The translations under genes were made by a program, and so were the position numbers. From Locusta migratoria (lineage: Eukaryota; Arthropoda; Insecta; Orthoptera; Acrididae): a stretch of 64,000 nucleotides of DNA. Each line of letters opens with the position of its first letter. The stretch's first letter is position 1. Of the stretch, positions 55,136 through 64,000 are shown piece by piece. The DNA is taken from contig CM048745.1 in assembly GCA_026315105.1 (NCBI GenBank), positions 279,883,247-279,947,246 on the forward strand, given 5' to 3'. Under the pieces are notes generated by a model, which saw only the letters and a list, made by a program, of their open reading frames with translations, was not told the origin of the DNA and ran no database searches.

Positions 55136-55178
55136 CAAGCTAAGTTGCCGTGGTCCATCAATAAAACTTCTTACTCCC

Positions 55179-55214
55179 GACGTTTCGTTGCCTACTGCGG
55201 GCAACATCTTGAAG
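55179..55214 (-). ncRNA. Hammerhead-ribozyme-like motif at the P3 terminus
   Basis: Minus strand: CUUCAAGA (degenerate for CUGAAGA), GUUGCC and GGCAAC as a perfect 6-bp stem II around CGCAGUA, GAAA, then CGUC. ACGUC gives a GUC cleavage triplet. CCC just before the core and GGG just after the triplet form three stem I pairs. Stem II shares no sequence with the P2 motif but keeps pairing. Confidence 0.5.
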
Positions 55215-55310
55215 GGTGAGTCGACGACTGCCTGCTAGGCGCTGGAGCTCCTGCTTATATAGAGGGCATTGATGGCGCCACCATTTGTCACTGCTGCCGA
55301 CTATGAAGCT

Positions 55311-55504
55311 GTTCAAATGTTTGTAAATCTATCGGACCAAACTGCGTGGTCATCAGTCCGTAGCTTAGAAACTAGTTAAACCTAGGTAAACTAACCTAAG
55401 GACAAACACACACCCATGCCCCAGGGAGGACTCGAATCTCCACGGCGAGCAACCGCGCGCTCCGCAGCGAGACGCTTTTGATCGCTCGGCTACTCCACCG
55501 CGGC
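55311..55504 (-). repeat. SINE-L1 in the 3' region of P3, 8-bp TSD
   Basis: Minus-strand full-length copy. ATGAAGCT is present at 55303-55310 and 55505-55512. Confidence 0.9.
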
Positions 55505-57421
55505 ATGAAGCTATCTTTGACCAACGTCATCTCTCTCGATTACAGGCCACAGCTACAGGGAATTTTATACACCCTAGGCATTGCTAGGGGATGTCGTGCG
55601 TCTTTCACCGATCGTAAGCATTCGCTAATTTTCTTGGTAGGTCTAAAGACGGTCCGCACTTGAAACCTGGCCAAAACTTTCCCAATACGGTCCATAATTT
55701 TGTGGATGAAACGAAGAAAAACTTTTCCGGCCGACAGTTGTGGCTTGTTTTCGGACCCTTTTCTTCTTGGATGGAGTGCTCGATCCATCTCTTTATCGGT
55801 GTATCCATTTTTCTTGAACGCTGCTCGCAAATGATTTAATTCCTCTCTCAGATAAATAGGCTCACAGATATTATTAGCTCGATCCATCAATGTTTTAATG
55901 ATACCTCTCTTCTGTCTAGGATGATGGTTCGAATCCTTATGAAGATAACGATCGGTGTGGGTGTCTTTTCTGTATACCTTATGCCCCAAGGTTCCGTCTG
56001 CCCGTTTGATTACCGATACATCCAAAAAATTCAACTGTCCGTTTCCTCTTTCTCCATAGTAAATTGTATCAGCGGATTAATACTATTCAGGTACCCCAAA
56101 AATCATTTAATTCTTCTTCACCGTGATTCCATATGACAAAAGTATCATCCACGTACCGGTACCACTTTGAGGGACTTTTGTTGGCAGACTGCAGCGCTTG
56201 ATGTTCAAAAAATTCCATAAATAAATTAGCGATAGCTAGACTCAAAGGACTACCCATGGCCACCCCTTCAATTTGCTCATAAAATTCACTGTTGTACTGA
56301 AAATATGTCGTGGATAGGCAGTGTCGGAATAAAGATACTATATCAGTTGGAAACATGTCAGCTATATAAGAAAGAGCTTCGTCTACTGGGACCATGGTGA
56401 ACAAAGATACTATATCAAAACTGACAAGAATATCGCCTGGACTGACAGTAATATCTCTTAATTTTTCTATAAAATGCATAGAATTTTTGATGTGCCTATC
56501 AGTTTTGCCAATGTATGGTTGCAACAAGGAAGCGAGATATCGAGCCAGCTCCTGTGTCGGAGATCCAATGGCACTCACAATTGGTCTTACCGGGATATTT
56601 GGTTTATGTACCTTAGGCAACCCATAAAATCTTGGAGGGTGTGCTTCCGTTTTGAGAAGATGTTTTTTATCCTCTGTTGGAATGGAAGACTTTTTTATTA
56701 ACTGGTTGGTAGCATTTAACACTTTTGTACTAGGATCCTTTTTCAGCTTTTTATAAGTGGTAGGATCGAGGAGGTCATTGATCTTCCTATGGTAACCCTC
56801 GCTCTTCAATACAACGGTAGCATTACCCTTATCAGCAGAAAGTACAGTAATATTCTTGTCCGCATTGATATCGCGCAATGTTTTCCGTTCTGCTTGGGAC
56901 AAATTGCTCCTAGGTGGTTTAGCATTGCGTAGAATCCTGGCTGTTTCTATCCTAATTTCATTGGCAGAATGTGGTGATAACATGCGAATCCCTGCCTCTA
57001 TATTGGCAACATTATCTACCGTGGGAATCTTTGATGGAGTGACTGCAAAACTTCCTCCTTTCGAGAGAACAGAAATTTCTTCTCTCGACAGTTCTTTCCC
57101 GGACAAATTAATCACTGTGTTGGCCTTACCTGTAATTGGAGCGTGCCGTCTAACTTGTAAAGGATTAAACTACTTCTTCTGTCTATTGCAAGCCACTTCT
57201 GCACGAAGTTCCATAGATCTAAATGTTAGTCTGTCCACCTTATCCCAATCACACATCTGCATTGCATTGCTAATGCGTAAATGGAGACTCAATAGTTGAC
57301 TACTAGTTACCGACAATTTACAACGTGTTTGGTGAATCCGCTCCCGTAGTGTCGCTAGTTCCATGCGGAGATAGATGCGATTAGCTTGCGCTGAATGAAA
57401 CATTCTTCTTACCTTTAAAGT

Positions 57422-57618
57422 CCGCCTTTGTAGCTCAGCGGTAGCGTCGTTGACTACCACGCAGGGGGCCAGGGTTCTATTCCCGGCAGGGGACTGGGTG
57501 TTGTGTGTTGTCCTTATCATCATCATTGGCACGTAAGTCGCCCATGCGGCGTCAAATAAATAGACTTACACTAAGGCGGCCGAACAAACCCGCAAGGGTT
57601 CTCCCGGCCAAGAAAGCC
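57422..57618 (+). repeat. SINE-5 (tRNA-like head), in the 5' region of P3
   Basis: GCCTTTGTAGCTCAGCGGTA, then GTTGACTACCACGCAGG and CAGGGTTCTATTCCC look like a tRNA with A and B boxes (TAGCTCAGCGG; GGTTCTATTCC). The body contains GTAAGTCGCCCATGCGGCG and CTAAGGCGGCCGAACAAACC. A body follows the head and no acceptor stem closes, so it is a SINE and not a tRNA gene. Confidence 0.75.
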
Positions 57619-58029
57619 ATACGCTCATTTCCATTTTTTTTACCTTCAAAAACTTTGGAACTGTCCTGGTGTCACGACAACGTAGCAAGAAGGTGAGTGA
57701 AGAAATTTTTTTTGACCTTTCTTCTTTCGTAGGTTCTCCAGTCGTCGTACCATAACCGACATATCCTCCCCGTAGAGGCGTCGAATTATAGAATATAGGC
57801 TTTCACGGCCGGCGTCTTCATTAATTAAAACTTCCGGGCTAAGTTGCCGTGGTCCACCAATAAAACTTCCTACTCCCGACGAATACATATAGAGCAGAAA
57901 TGTTAGTATTTGGTAGGTTCTCTTCTAGTGGGGTGTTCAGGCCATTGGATCTAAGCAATTCTCCAAACTTGCAATAGTAAAGAACACCTCCATCTGATAT
58001 ACGACCATTCATTCCGACATCCACCATTA

Positions 58030-59085
58030 AGGATTCGTAGTTGGCATAGTAAGTAATAGAACGCAGTACGTTGTTCTCGACGGCGAGTGTTCATCAGAGA
58101 CGAGTGTATCGTCAGGCGTGCCCCAGGGGAATGTGATAGGATTTGTTGTTGGTTGTTTTGAGGGGACTAAACAGCTAGGTCATCAGTCCCAATGTGATAG
58201 GACCACTATTATTTTCTATCTATATAAACGATCTGAAGGACAGAGTAAGTTGTAATTTGCGGCTGTTTGCTGATGATGCTGTGGTGTATGGGAGGGTGTC
58301 GTCTTTAACTGACTGTAATAGCATACAAGATGACTTAGACAAAATTTCTAGGTGGTGCGAAGAATGGCAGCTAGCTCTCAATTCAGAAAAATGTAAGGTG
58401 ATGCGCATGAGTAGGAAAAACAATCCCATAATATTCGAATACAGCATTAATAGTGAGCTTCTTGATGCAGTCGTGTCGTTCAAATATCTAGGCGTAACAT
58501 TGCAGAGCGATATGAAACGGAGGGAACATGTAAGGACAGTTGTGAGTAAGGCGGACAGCCGACTTCGGTTTATTGGGAGAATTTTGGAACGATGTACTTC
58601 CTATCTAAAGAGGACCGCTTATAAAACGCTTGTACGACCACGTCTTGAGTATTGCTCAAGTGTTTGGCACCCGGAGCAGATCAGTTTAAAGGAAGGCATA
58701 GAAGAAGTTCAGAGGCGAGCAGCTAGATTTGTTACCGGTAGGTTCGACCAATGCGCGAGTGTCACGGAAATGCTCCGGCAACTCAATTGGGGATCGCTGG
58801 TGGAAAGACGACGTTCATTTCGTGAATTTCTGTTGAGTAAAATTAGAGGGCCGGAATTTGAAGCTGAGTGTAGTACGATCTTGCTGCCGCCTACTTACAT
58901 TTCGCGTAAAGATCACAAAGACAAGATAAGAGAAATTAGGGCTCGTACGGAGGCATATAGGCATTCTTTTTTTCCTCGTTCTATTTGGGAGTGGAATAGG
59001 AAAGGAAATGCTAGTGGTACAGTGTACCCTCCGCCACACACCTTACGGTGAATTGCGGAGTATGTATGTAGATGTAGATGTAATA
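58030..59085 (+). pseudogene. Non-LTR family B, copy B4: RT from motif B to the end
   Basis: Starts at RTQYVVLDGE-like text (58058 on) and VRRAPGEC-like text in a shifted frame, equivalent to GVPQG, then a 49-bp insertion. From 58194 an open frame of 285 residues follows: MIGPLLFSIYINDLKDRVS, LRLFADDAVVYGRVS (FADD at residues 25-28), KISRWCEEWQLALNSEKC, FKYLGVTLQSDMKRREHV, ADSRLRFIGRILERCTS, LVRPRLEYCSSVWHPEQ, EGIEEVQRRAARFVTGRFD, LPPTYISRKDHKDKIREIRA and FFPRSIWEWNRKGN. The 3' end has GCGGAGTATGTATG and a TGTAGATGTAGATGTA tail. The N-terminal RT and APE are missing (5' truncation). Confidence 0.9.
58142..58190 (+). repeat. 49-bp retroposon fragment with 12-bp TSD inside B4
   Basis: TTTGTTGTTGGTTGTTTTGA, then GGGGACTAAACAGCTAGG and TCATCAGTCCC. 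AATGTGATAGGA flanks it at 58130-58141 and 58191-58202, a perfect 12-bp TSD. It resembles the 3' end of a SINE (compare GTTAGAGGGGACTAAATAG near 18980), inserted after extreme 5' truncation. Confidence 0.85.
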
Positions 59086-60002
59086 CTCCCATCATAACTA
59101 AACTGAAAAAGTGTTTGTAGTTGTACGAGAGAGATTCATTGTCAGGTGGTTCTTGATTATTACATGTTTGCTATCTCTTGCTCCGAGACAGTGCGGAAAA
59201 TTCCATAGTAGCTCAAACTCTTTTGCCGTTTGTTTCCATTCGACTAGTGTTCCAGGCAATTATAAAAATAAAGAAAAATTAAGTTGTTTAGGCATTCAAT
59301 TCAGGGGGTAAAATTGTCTAAACTGACAGAGCTAATATAGCAACGTGACCCATGAAAATCCATAATAATTTATTAATAATAGCTTATATATAGTATTTAG
59401 ACACAAATAATTAATACACTACCAACGTGATTTGTTTATTATAAGTAAATAACATAATATTTATCGAGAATATATCGAAAAAAAATTCCTCGATACCACA
59501 CACAGTGTAATTCAGTAATGTAATGACACAACCTTCAAAGTCGGTGACAGAACACAAATAATAAATGTAATAGTATAATCAATGGTAGAAATAATAAGTG
59601 TAGCTTAGTTCCGTAGCCTACCGCGCCGCGCGAAGCATCGACCGTGTTGTGCTACGAAATTTCGGCCGCACGGGCACTTGTAAATACTCATTATACAAGT
59701 GAAATGGCAAATTTTGGCAGCTGATTGTTGTCGATTCCATCAGATAATTAATCACTGTACAGTCTGGGAGTTGAAATTTCGCGGTATATTGCGGTATACG
59801 CTACTTTTGCTCTAGTTGAAAATGCAAGTTCGGCAAAGCATGGTCGATTTGCACAGTCATCGAAAAAAAATATAAATAAATAATAACCATGAAATGTATA
59901 CCGATTTAGTGTACTAACATATTGTTCATATCCGTAGCAACCGTTTCCATCTTGTAGAACTGAAATTCTTCACTTCACTACCAAAATATTCGAACATAAA
60001 GT
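59086..60002. other. No recognised gene
   Basis: AT-rich; no protein, RNA or repeat homology recognised. Confidence 0.4.
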
Positions 60003-60137
60003 AAATTTGCCTTGCCGGCCGCGGTGGCCGAGGAGACTGAGGCGCTCCAGTCACGGTCTGCACGGCCACTACGGTCGGGGGGTTCGAATCCCCCCTCGGG
60101 CATGGATATTTGTGCCGTCCTTAGTTGTAAGTAGTTC

Positions 60138-60234
60138 ACCTTGAAGATGGCTGTAAGGTTTTCAGCCGAAATATCGGAAGAAGAATTGTCGCTGTCCCGG
60201 GTGCACTCCCGAAAGATGATGGATTAGTTCATAA
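60138..60234 (+). mobile_element. Solo Penelope-like terminus (97 bp) with hammerhead-like core, 6-bp TSD
   Basis: TAGTTC at 60132-60137 is repeated at 60235-60240; the uninterrupted SINE-L2 copies have it once, so it is a TSD. The insert begins ACCTTGAAGATGGCTGTAAG and ends CACTCCCGAAAGATGATGGA plus TT. It aligns along its length with the P2 terminus: both have GAAGATGGC, GCCGAAATATCG, then TGCAC-CCCGAAA and GGA. No coding sequence is present. Confidence 0.85.
60139..60175 (+). ncRNA. Hammerhead-ribozyme-like motif in the solo terminus
   Basis: UUGAAGA (C to U at the first base of the CUGANGA box), GGCUG and CAGCC as a 5-bp stem II around UAAGGUUUU, GAAA, then UAUC with an AUC triplet. CC before and GG after the core form two stem I pairs. 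The first-base change would be expected to reduce activity. Confidence 0.45.
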
Positions 60235-60767
60235 GTAGTTTGTAAGTTTAGGGACTGATGACCCTAAGTTAAGTCCCATAGACTCTACAAACATTTTTTT
60301 AAAATTTGCCTTGCTTTCACAACGCCGCGTGTGCTCTCGACGAAGGTCACTTTTGAACTGACGTAACTCGACAGGTGTCGAAGGTAGCAACCTCTCCTTC
60401 TGGAATGAGATGCACCAATCCTTCCCCTACCCAATCCACCCATCAAAATTACGAGAATCGAAAATTCATTTTTCGGGGTTTTGGCCACGGTTTGAGGATT
60501 CCGTCTCACTGTGGGTCACGACAAAAATTGCGCATGGGGTTTGAGAAGTTTTACTTTCAAAGTAAAAGTCCTTTTTTTCTCGCGAGTTGAATAACGGTAA
60601 TAGTGAGATGATCATCTTGTGATGGTGCAGCAAGCAGCAACATCACAACTTGAATGTAAGTAAGCCACTAAACAGCAATAAAGAACTATTTTTCAACATA
60701 ACTTCCAGTCGAATGTAGAATAAATCAATTAGTTTTCGTAAATAAAAACGCCAACCCCTGAATCACA

Positions 60768-63480
60768 GACATTGCCGTGGTGGGGTGGCTTGTGTGCCTC
60801 AACGATACAGATAGCCGTACCGTAGGTGCAACCACAGCGGGAGGGTATCTGTGGAGAGGCCAGACAAACGTGTGGTTTCTTGGTTTCTGAAGAGGGGCAG
60901 CAACCTTTTCAGTAGTTACAGGGGCAACAGTCTGGATGATTGACTGAGCTGGCCTTGTAACATCAGCTAACGTGGCTTTGTCACGCAGTTACTGCGAACG
61001 GCTAAAAGCAAGGGGAAACTACAGCCGTTACTTTTCCCGAGGACATGCAGCTCTACTGTATGAAAATATGATGATGGCATCCTCTCGGGTAAAATATTCC
61101 GGAGGTAAAATAGTCCCCCATTCGGATCTCCGGGCGGGGACTACTCAGGAGGATGTTGTCATAAGGAAATACATTACCGGCATTCTACGGATCGGAGCGT
61201 GGAATGTTAGATCCCTTAATCGGGTAGGAAAATCAGAAAATTTAAAAAGGTAAATGGATAGGTTGAAGTTAGATATAGTGGGGATTAGTGAAGTTCGGTG
61301 GCAGGATGGACAGGATTTCTGGTCAGGTGAGTACAGGATTATAAATACAAAATTACTTGGGGGTTTCACAGGAGTAGGACTGATAATGAATAAGAAAATA
61401 GGAATGCGGGTAAACTACTACGAGCAGCACAGTGACCGCATTATCATAGAATTTTGCACAGAACTTGATTTAATCATAACAAACACCTGATTTAAGAATC
61501 ACGAAAGAAGGTTGTATACGTTGAAGAGACCAGAAGACACCGAAAGGTATCATATAGAATTTATAATGGTAAAACATAGATTACGGAACCAGGTTTTAAG
61601 CTGTCATGAACTGTAGGCGAAACTGAAAAAAACTGAAGTAAGTTACGAAGATAAGGAAATGGGATTTGGATAAATTGAGGGAACCTGAAGTTCTTAAGAA
61701 TTTAAGAGGGGGCAAGAATTACAAAAAAATCCTTGGATGTCACAGGAAGTACTAAATTTAATTGATGAAAGGAGAAAAGTATAAAAATGCAACAAATGAA
61801 ACAGGCAAAATGGAGTACAGACGACTAAGAAATGAAATTGACAGGAAGGGCAAAATGGCTAAACAGGACTGCCTAGAAGCCAAATGCAAATCTGTAGAAG
61901 AATGTATAAGAGGAAGAAAAGCAGATACTGCCTACTGGAAAATAAGAGACATTTGGGGACAAGAAAAACAGCTCTACGAATAACAAGAACTCAGATGGAA
62001 AACCAGTTCTCGGCAAAGAAGGGGAAACTGAAAGGTGTAAAGAGTACATAGAGGAACTCTACAAAGGAAATGAACTTGGAGACAATTTTGTAGGAAGGGA
62101 AGAGGAAGTAGATGAAGATGAAATAGGAGATACTATACTGAGAGATGAATTGGACAGAACCCTGAAAGACCTAGGTCTTAACAAGGCCCCGGGAATAGAT
62201 GGCATTCCCTCAGAGCTACAAAAGTCTCTGGGAGAGTCAGCCACGACAAAACTGTTTCGCTTGGTGTATAAGATGTATGAGACAGGCGAAATACCCTCAG
62301 ACTTTAAGAAAAATATAATAATGCCCATTCCAAAGAAATCAGGCACAGACAGGTGTGAAAATTACAGAACGATCAGTTTGATAAGTCATGGTTGCAAAAC
62401 TTTAACACGAATAATATACAGGAGAATGGAAAATCAGGTTGAGCCGACCTCGGGGAAGATCAGTTTGATTTCAGAAGTAACGTAGGAACACGGAAGACAA
62501 TACTCACTTTACGACTTATCTTAGAAGATAGATTAAGGAAGGGAAAACCTACATTTTTAGCTTTTGTAGATTTGGAGAAAGCTTTGACAATGTTGATTGG
62601 AATACACTCTTTCAAATTCTGAAGTCATCAGGGGTAAAATACAGGGAAAGGAGGGTTATTTACAACTTCCTCCAGTGTTATTCAGTTTGTACATCGAGCA
62701 GGCGGTGAAGGAAAGCAAAGAATAATTTGTAATAGGGATTAAAGTTCAGGGTAAAGAAATAAAAGCATTGCGTTTTGCTGATGACATTGTAATTCTGGCA
62801 GAGACAGCAAATGATCTGGAAGAGCAGTTGAATAGAATGGACAGTGTGTTGAAGAGAGCGTATAAAATGAACATTAAAAAGAGCAAAACAAACATAATGG
62901 AATGCAGTCTTAGAAAATCAGGCGATGTTGAAGGAATTAGATTAGGTTATTTAAACAATAAAGGTGGTAGATGAGTTTTGTTACTTGGGCAGTAAAATAA
63001 CATATGACGGTCGCAGTACAGAGGATATAAAATGCAGAATGGCAATGGGAAGAAAAGCATTTTTGAAAAAGAGAAATTTGCTAACATCGAATATTAATTT
63101 AAGTGCGTGTAAGTTCTTTCTGAAGGCATTTGTGTGGAGTGTTGCTTTGTACGGGAGTGAAACATGGACGATAAACAGTGCGGACAGGAAGAGAAGGTGT
63201 TGAAATGTGATGCTACAGAAGAATGCTGAAGATTAGGTGGGTAGATCGCGTAACTAATGAAGAGATACTGAACAGAACTGGTGAGGAAAGGAATTTCTGG
63301 CATACCTTGGCTAAAAGAAGGAATCGCTTGGTAGGACACTTTCTTAGACATTCTTTAGCATTGGAGGGAAGGGTGTGGGGTAAAAATGCAGAGAGAGACC
63401 AAGAGACACATATAGTAAGCAAATTCAAATGGATGTGGGTTGCCGTTCTTATGAGGAGATGAAAAGGCTTGCTCAGGATA
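60768..63480 (+). pseudogene. RTE-like element copy C3: 5' leader, APE endonuclease and RT, broken
   Basis: A long RTE copy starting near ACATTGCCGTGGTGGGGTGG. APE: LRIGAWNVRSLNRVGKSENL (61190 on), then an in-frame TAA at 61251-61253 where KREMDRL is expected, then MDRLKLDIVGISEVRWQDGQ (E and W conserved), GFTGVGLIMNKK and IIIEFCTELDLIITNT, followed by a stop. A deletion removes the GDFN/SDH part. Linker: RRLRNEIDRKGKMAKQDC. RT: DLGLNKAPGIDGIPSELQ, IIMPIPKKSGTDRCENYRTI and SLISHGCKTLTRIIYRRM. Motif A near 62560 has a one-base deletion; motif B (QGCSLSP) is deleted; motif C RFADDIVILAETANDLEEQL is intact. Then VDEFCYLGSKITYDGRSTED, LYGSETWTINSADRKR and RWVDRVTNEEILNRTGEE. It breaks off after MKRLAQD, before the NQSPD end, at the junction with P4. 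Confidence 0.9.
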
Positions 63481-64000
63481 AAAGAATCGACCCACTCCCA
63501 AGATGTTATAGACAGCAGTGGCGAAATCTCCAAATGCGGATAAAACAAATCTTTGGATCTAATATCCAATTGTCTACGAGTAAAATGAATGTGTTCTCTT
63601 ACCAAGGCAAAACTGGCCGGCCTCTCTATACTGTTAGCCGATCTCCATCCTAACATCAAATTCACGATGGAAATTGAAAATGATGACAAGTTACCATTTT
63701 TGGATGTTTTGGTCTATAAAAAAGATGACGGAACTCTTGGACATAGAGTTTACAGGAAACCGAAAAAAATGTTCAAATGTTTGTAGAGCGTATGGGACTT
63801 AACTACGGGGTCATCAGTCCCTAAATGTAAATACTTATGAACTATCTACTGCTAAGGACGGTACAAATATCTATGCCCGAGGGGGTTCGAATCCCCGACC
63901 GTAGTGGCCGTGCAGACCATGACTGATGCACCGCAGTCCCCTCGGCCACAGGAAACCGACGCATACTGATAGGTATTTACATGCGTCCAGTTGTCACCCT
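63481..64000 (+). pseudogene. Penelope-like element P4, rearranged, running off the window
   Basis: 63640-63763 (plus) reads DLHPNIKFTMEIENDDKLPF, LDVLVYKKDDGTLGHRVYRK, the post-catalytic RT region. After SINE-L2 it continues THTDRYLHASSCHP to the window end. Directly upstream, 63490-63620 on the minus strand reads HIHFTRRQLDIRSKDLFY and LEISPLLSITSWEWVDSFI, which aligns with the N-terminal part of P3 (RIHQTRCKLSVTSSQLLSL, CDWDKVDRLTF). So a 5' piece is inverted against the 3' piece and the RT core between is absent. Confidence 0.75.
63764..63947 (-). repeat. SINE-L2 in P4, 12-bp TSD
   Basis: Minus-strand copy interrupting codons of the VYRKPTHTD block. ACAGGAAACCGA is present at 63752-63763 and 63948-63959, a perfect 12-bp TSD. 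Removing one TSD and the SINE restores the PLE frame. Confidence 0.94.

Larger units (their letters stand above)
55136..57890 (-). pseudogene. Penelope-like element P3 with direct terminal repeats, RT and truncated GIY-YIG
   Basis: Direct repeats of about 45 bp (TAAGTTGCCGTGGTCCA, ATAAAACTTC and TACTCCCGACG) lie at 55141-55182 and 57840-57881, the expected PLE terminal repeats. N-terminal part (57170-57532, minus): RRTLKVRRMFHSAQANRIYL, ERIHQTRCKLSVTSSQLLSL and CDWDKVDRLTFRSMELRAEV, probably coiled coil, ending at an in-frame TAG. Main frame (56087-57115): MINLSGKELSREEISVLSKG, VLSADKGNATVVLK, PPRFYGLPKVHKPNIPVRPI, VSFDIVSLFTMVPV, GVAMGSPLSLAIANLFMEFF and RYVDDTFVIW with YVDD intact. After a frameshift (55540-56034): NFLDVSVIKRADGTLGHKVY and PRVYKIPCSCGL. 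The endonuclease stops there; the YIG box and the rest are deleted. Inactive. Two SINEs interrupt it. Confidence 0.9.
60016..60301 (+). repeat. SINE-L2 with 13-bp TSD, interrupted by a 97-bp insertion
   Basis: The head is CGGCCGCGGTGGCCGAGGAG with an intact B box (GGTTCGAATCC) and body. AAATTTGCCTTGC occurs at 60003-60015 and 60302-60314, a perfect 13-bp TSD. The body is broken after TTGTAAGTAGTTC by a Penelope-terminus-like segment. Confidence 0.93.

Noticed and set aside
57838..57888. Second hammerhead core at the 5' terminal repeat of P3
   Set aside because: The terminal repeat is present up to CCCGACG but then diverges (AATACATA), so the core is absent.
63213..63689. Single 158-residue minus-strand protein
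   Set aside because: Only the part at about 63490-63620 matches Penelope-like N-terminal sequence; the rest is antisense to the RTE C-terminus in C3.

Overview
This is a repeat-dominated eukaryotic nuclear window, most likely from a large insect genome. The abundance of tRNA-derived SINEs, an RTE-type non-LTR element whose 5' leader resembles ones I associate with grasshoppers and locusts, hAT, Tc1/mariner and pogo-like DNA elements, and GIY-YIG Penelope-like elements suggest an orthopteran or related polyneopteran; this assignment is inference. No complete host gene, genuine tRNA gene, rRNA gene, CRISPR array or prokaryotic signal was found. Every recognisable long reading frame belongs to a transposable element, and nearly all are truncated, frameshifted or interrupted.

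Layout. 0-9 kb: a hAT end, a decayed CR1/Jockey-like copy (A1), a 263-bp tandem duplication, a CpG-rich patch, a second non-LTR family (B1, minus) carrying two SINEs, a hAT copy and a pogo-like MITE. 9-26 kb: mostly old unassigned DNA with SINEs bounded by target site duplications (TSDs), a CA/GA microsatellite, two copies of an unknown repeat (U1), a 946-bp hAT element with 8-bp TSDs, several foldback structures and two related mariner-like TIR elements. 26.6-27.2 kb: a CpG-rich block with CRE, TATA, ATG and splice-donor signals, the only candidate host promoter. 27.2-32 kb: a Tc1-like copy split by a non-LTR insertion that itself holds a SINE, a SINE-in-SINE stack, and the tail of A4. 32.7-33.5 kb: tandem long hairpins. 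34.8-41.7 kb: RTE copy C1, a 26-bp minisatellite, a nearly full-length but broken Penelope-like element (P1) carrying a SINE-in-SINE, and another RTE-like tail. 42.4-46.9 kb: a complete but dead Tc1-like element and a snap-back Penelope-like element (P2) with 462-bp inverted arms. 47.5-54.7 kb: a CR1/L2-like tail, a second Tc1-like copy split by RTE copy C2, a probably 5'-inverted non-LTR copy, and a 1.2-kb TIR element. 55.1-59.1 kb: Penelope-like element P3 flanked by direct terminal repeats, and the B4 copy. 60-64 kb: a SINE containing a 97-bp hammerhead-like mini-insertion, RTE copy C3, and a rearranged Penelope-like copy (P4).

The most interesting signal is a hammerhead-ribozyme-like core (CUGAAGA, stem II, GAAA) recurring at Penelope-like termini. 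Stem II changes sequence between families while keeping its pairing. One copy stands alone as a 97-bp insertion with a 6-bp TSD inside a SINE, suggesting a ribozyme-bearing terminus can insert without the rest of its element. Family labels (A-F, P1-P4, SINE-L1, SINE-L2, SINE-C, SINE-4, SINE-5, SINE-T, U1, H1) are local names used only in this annotation.
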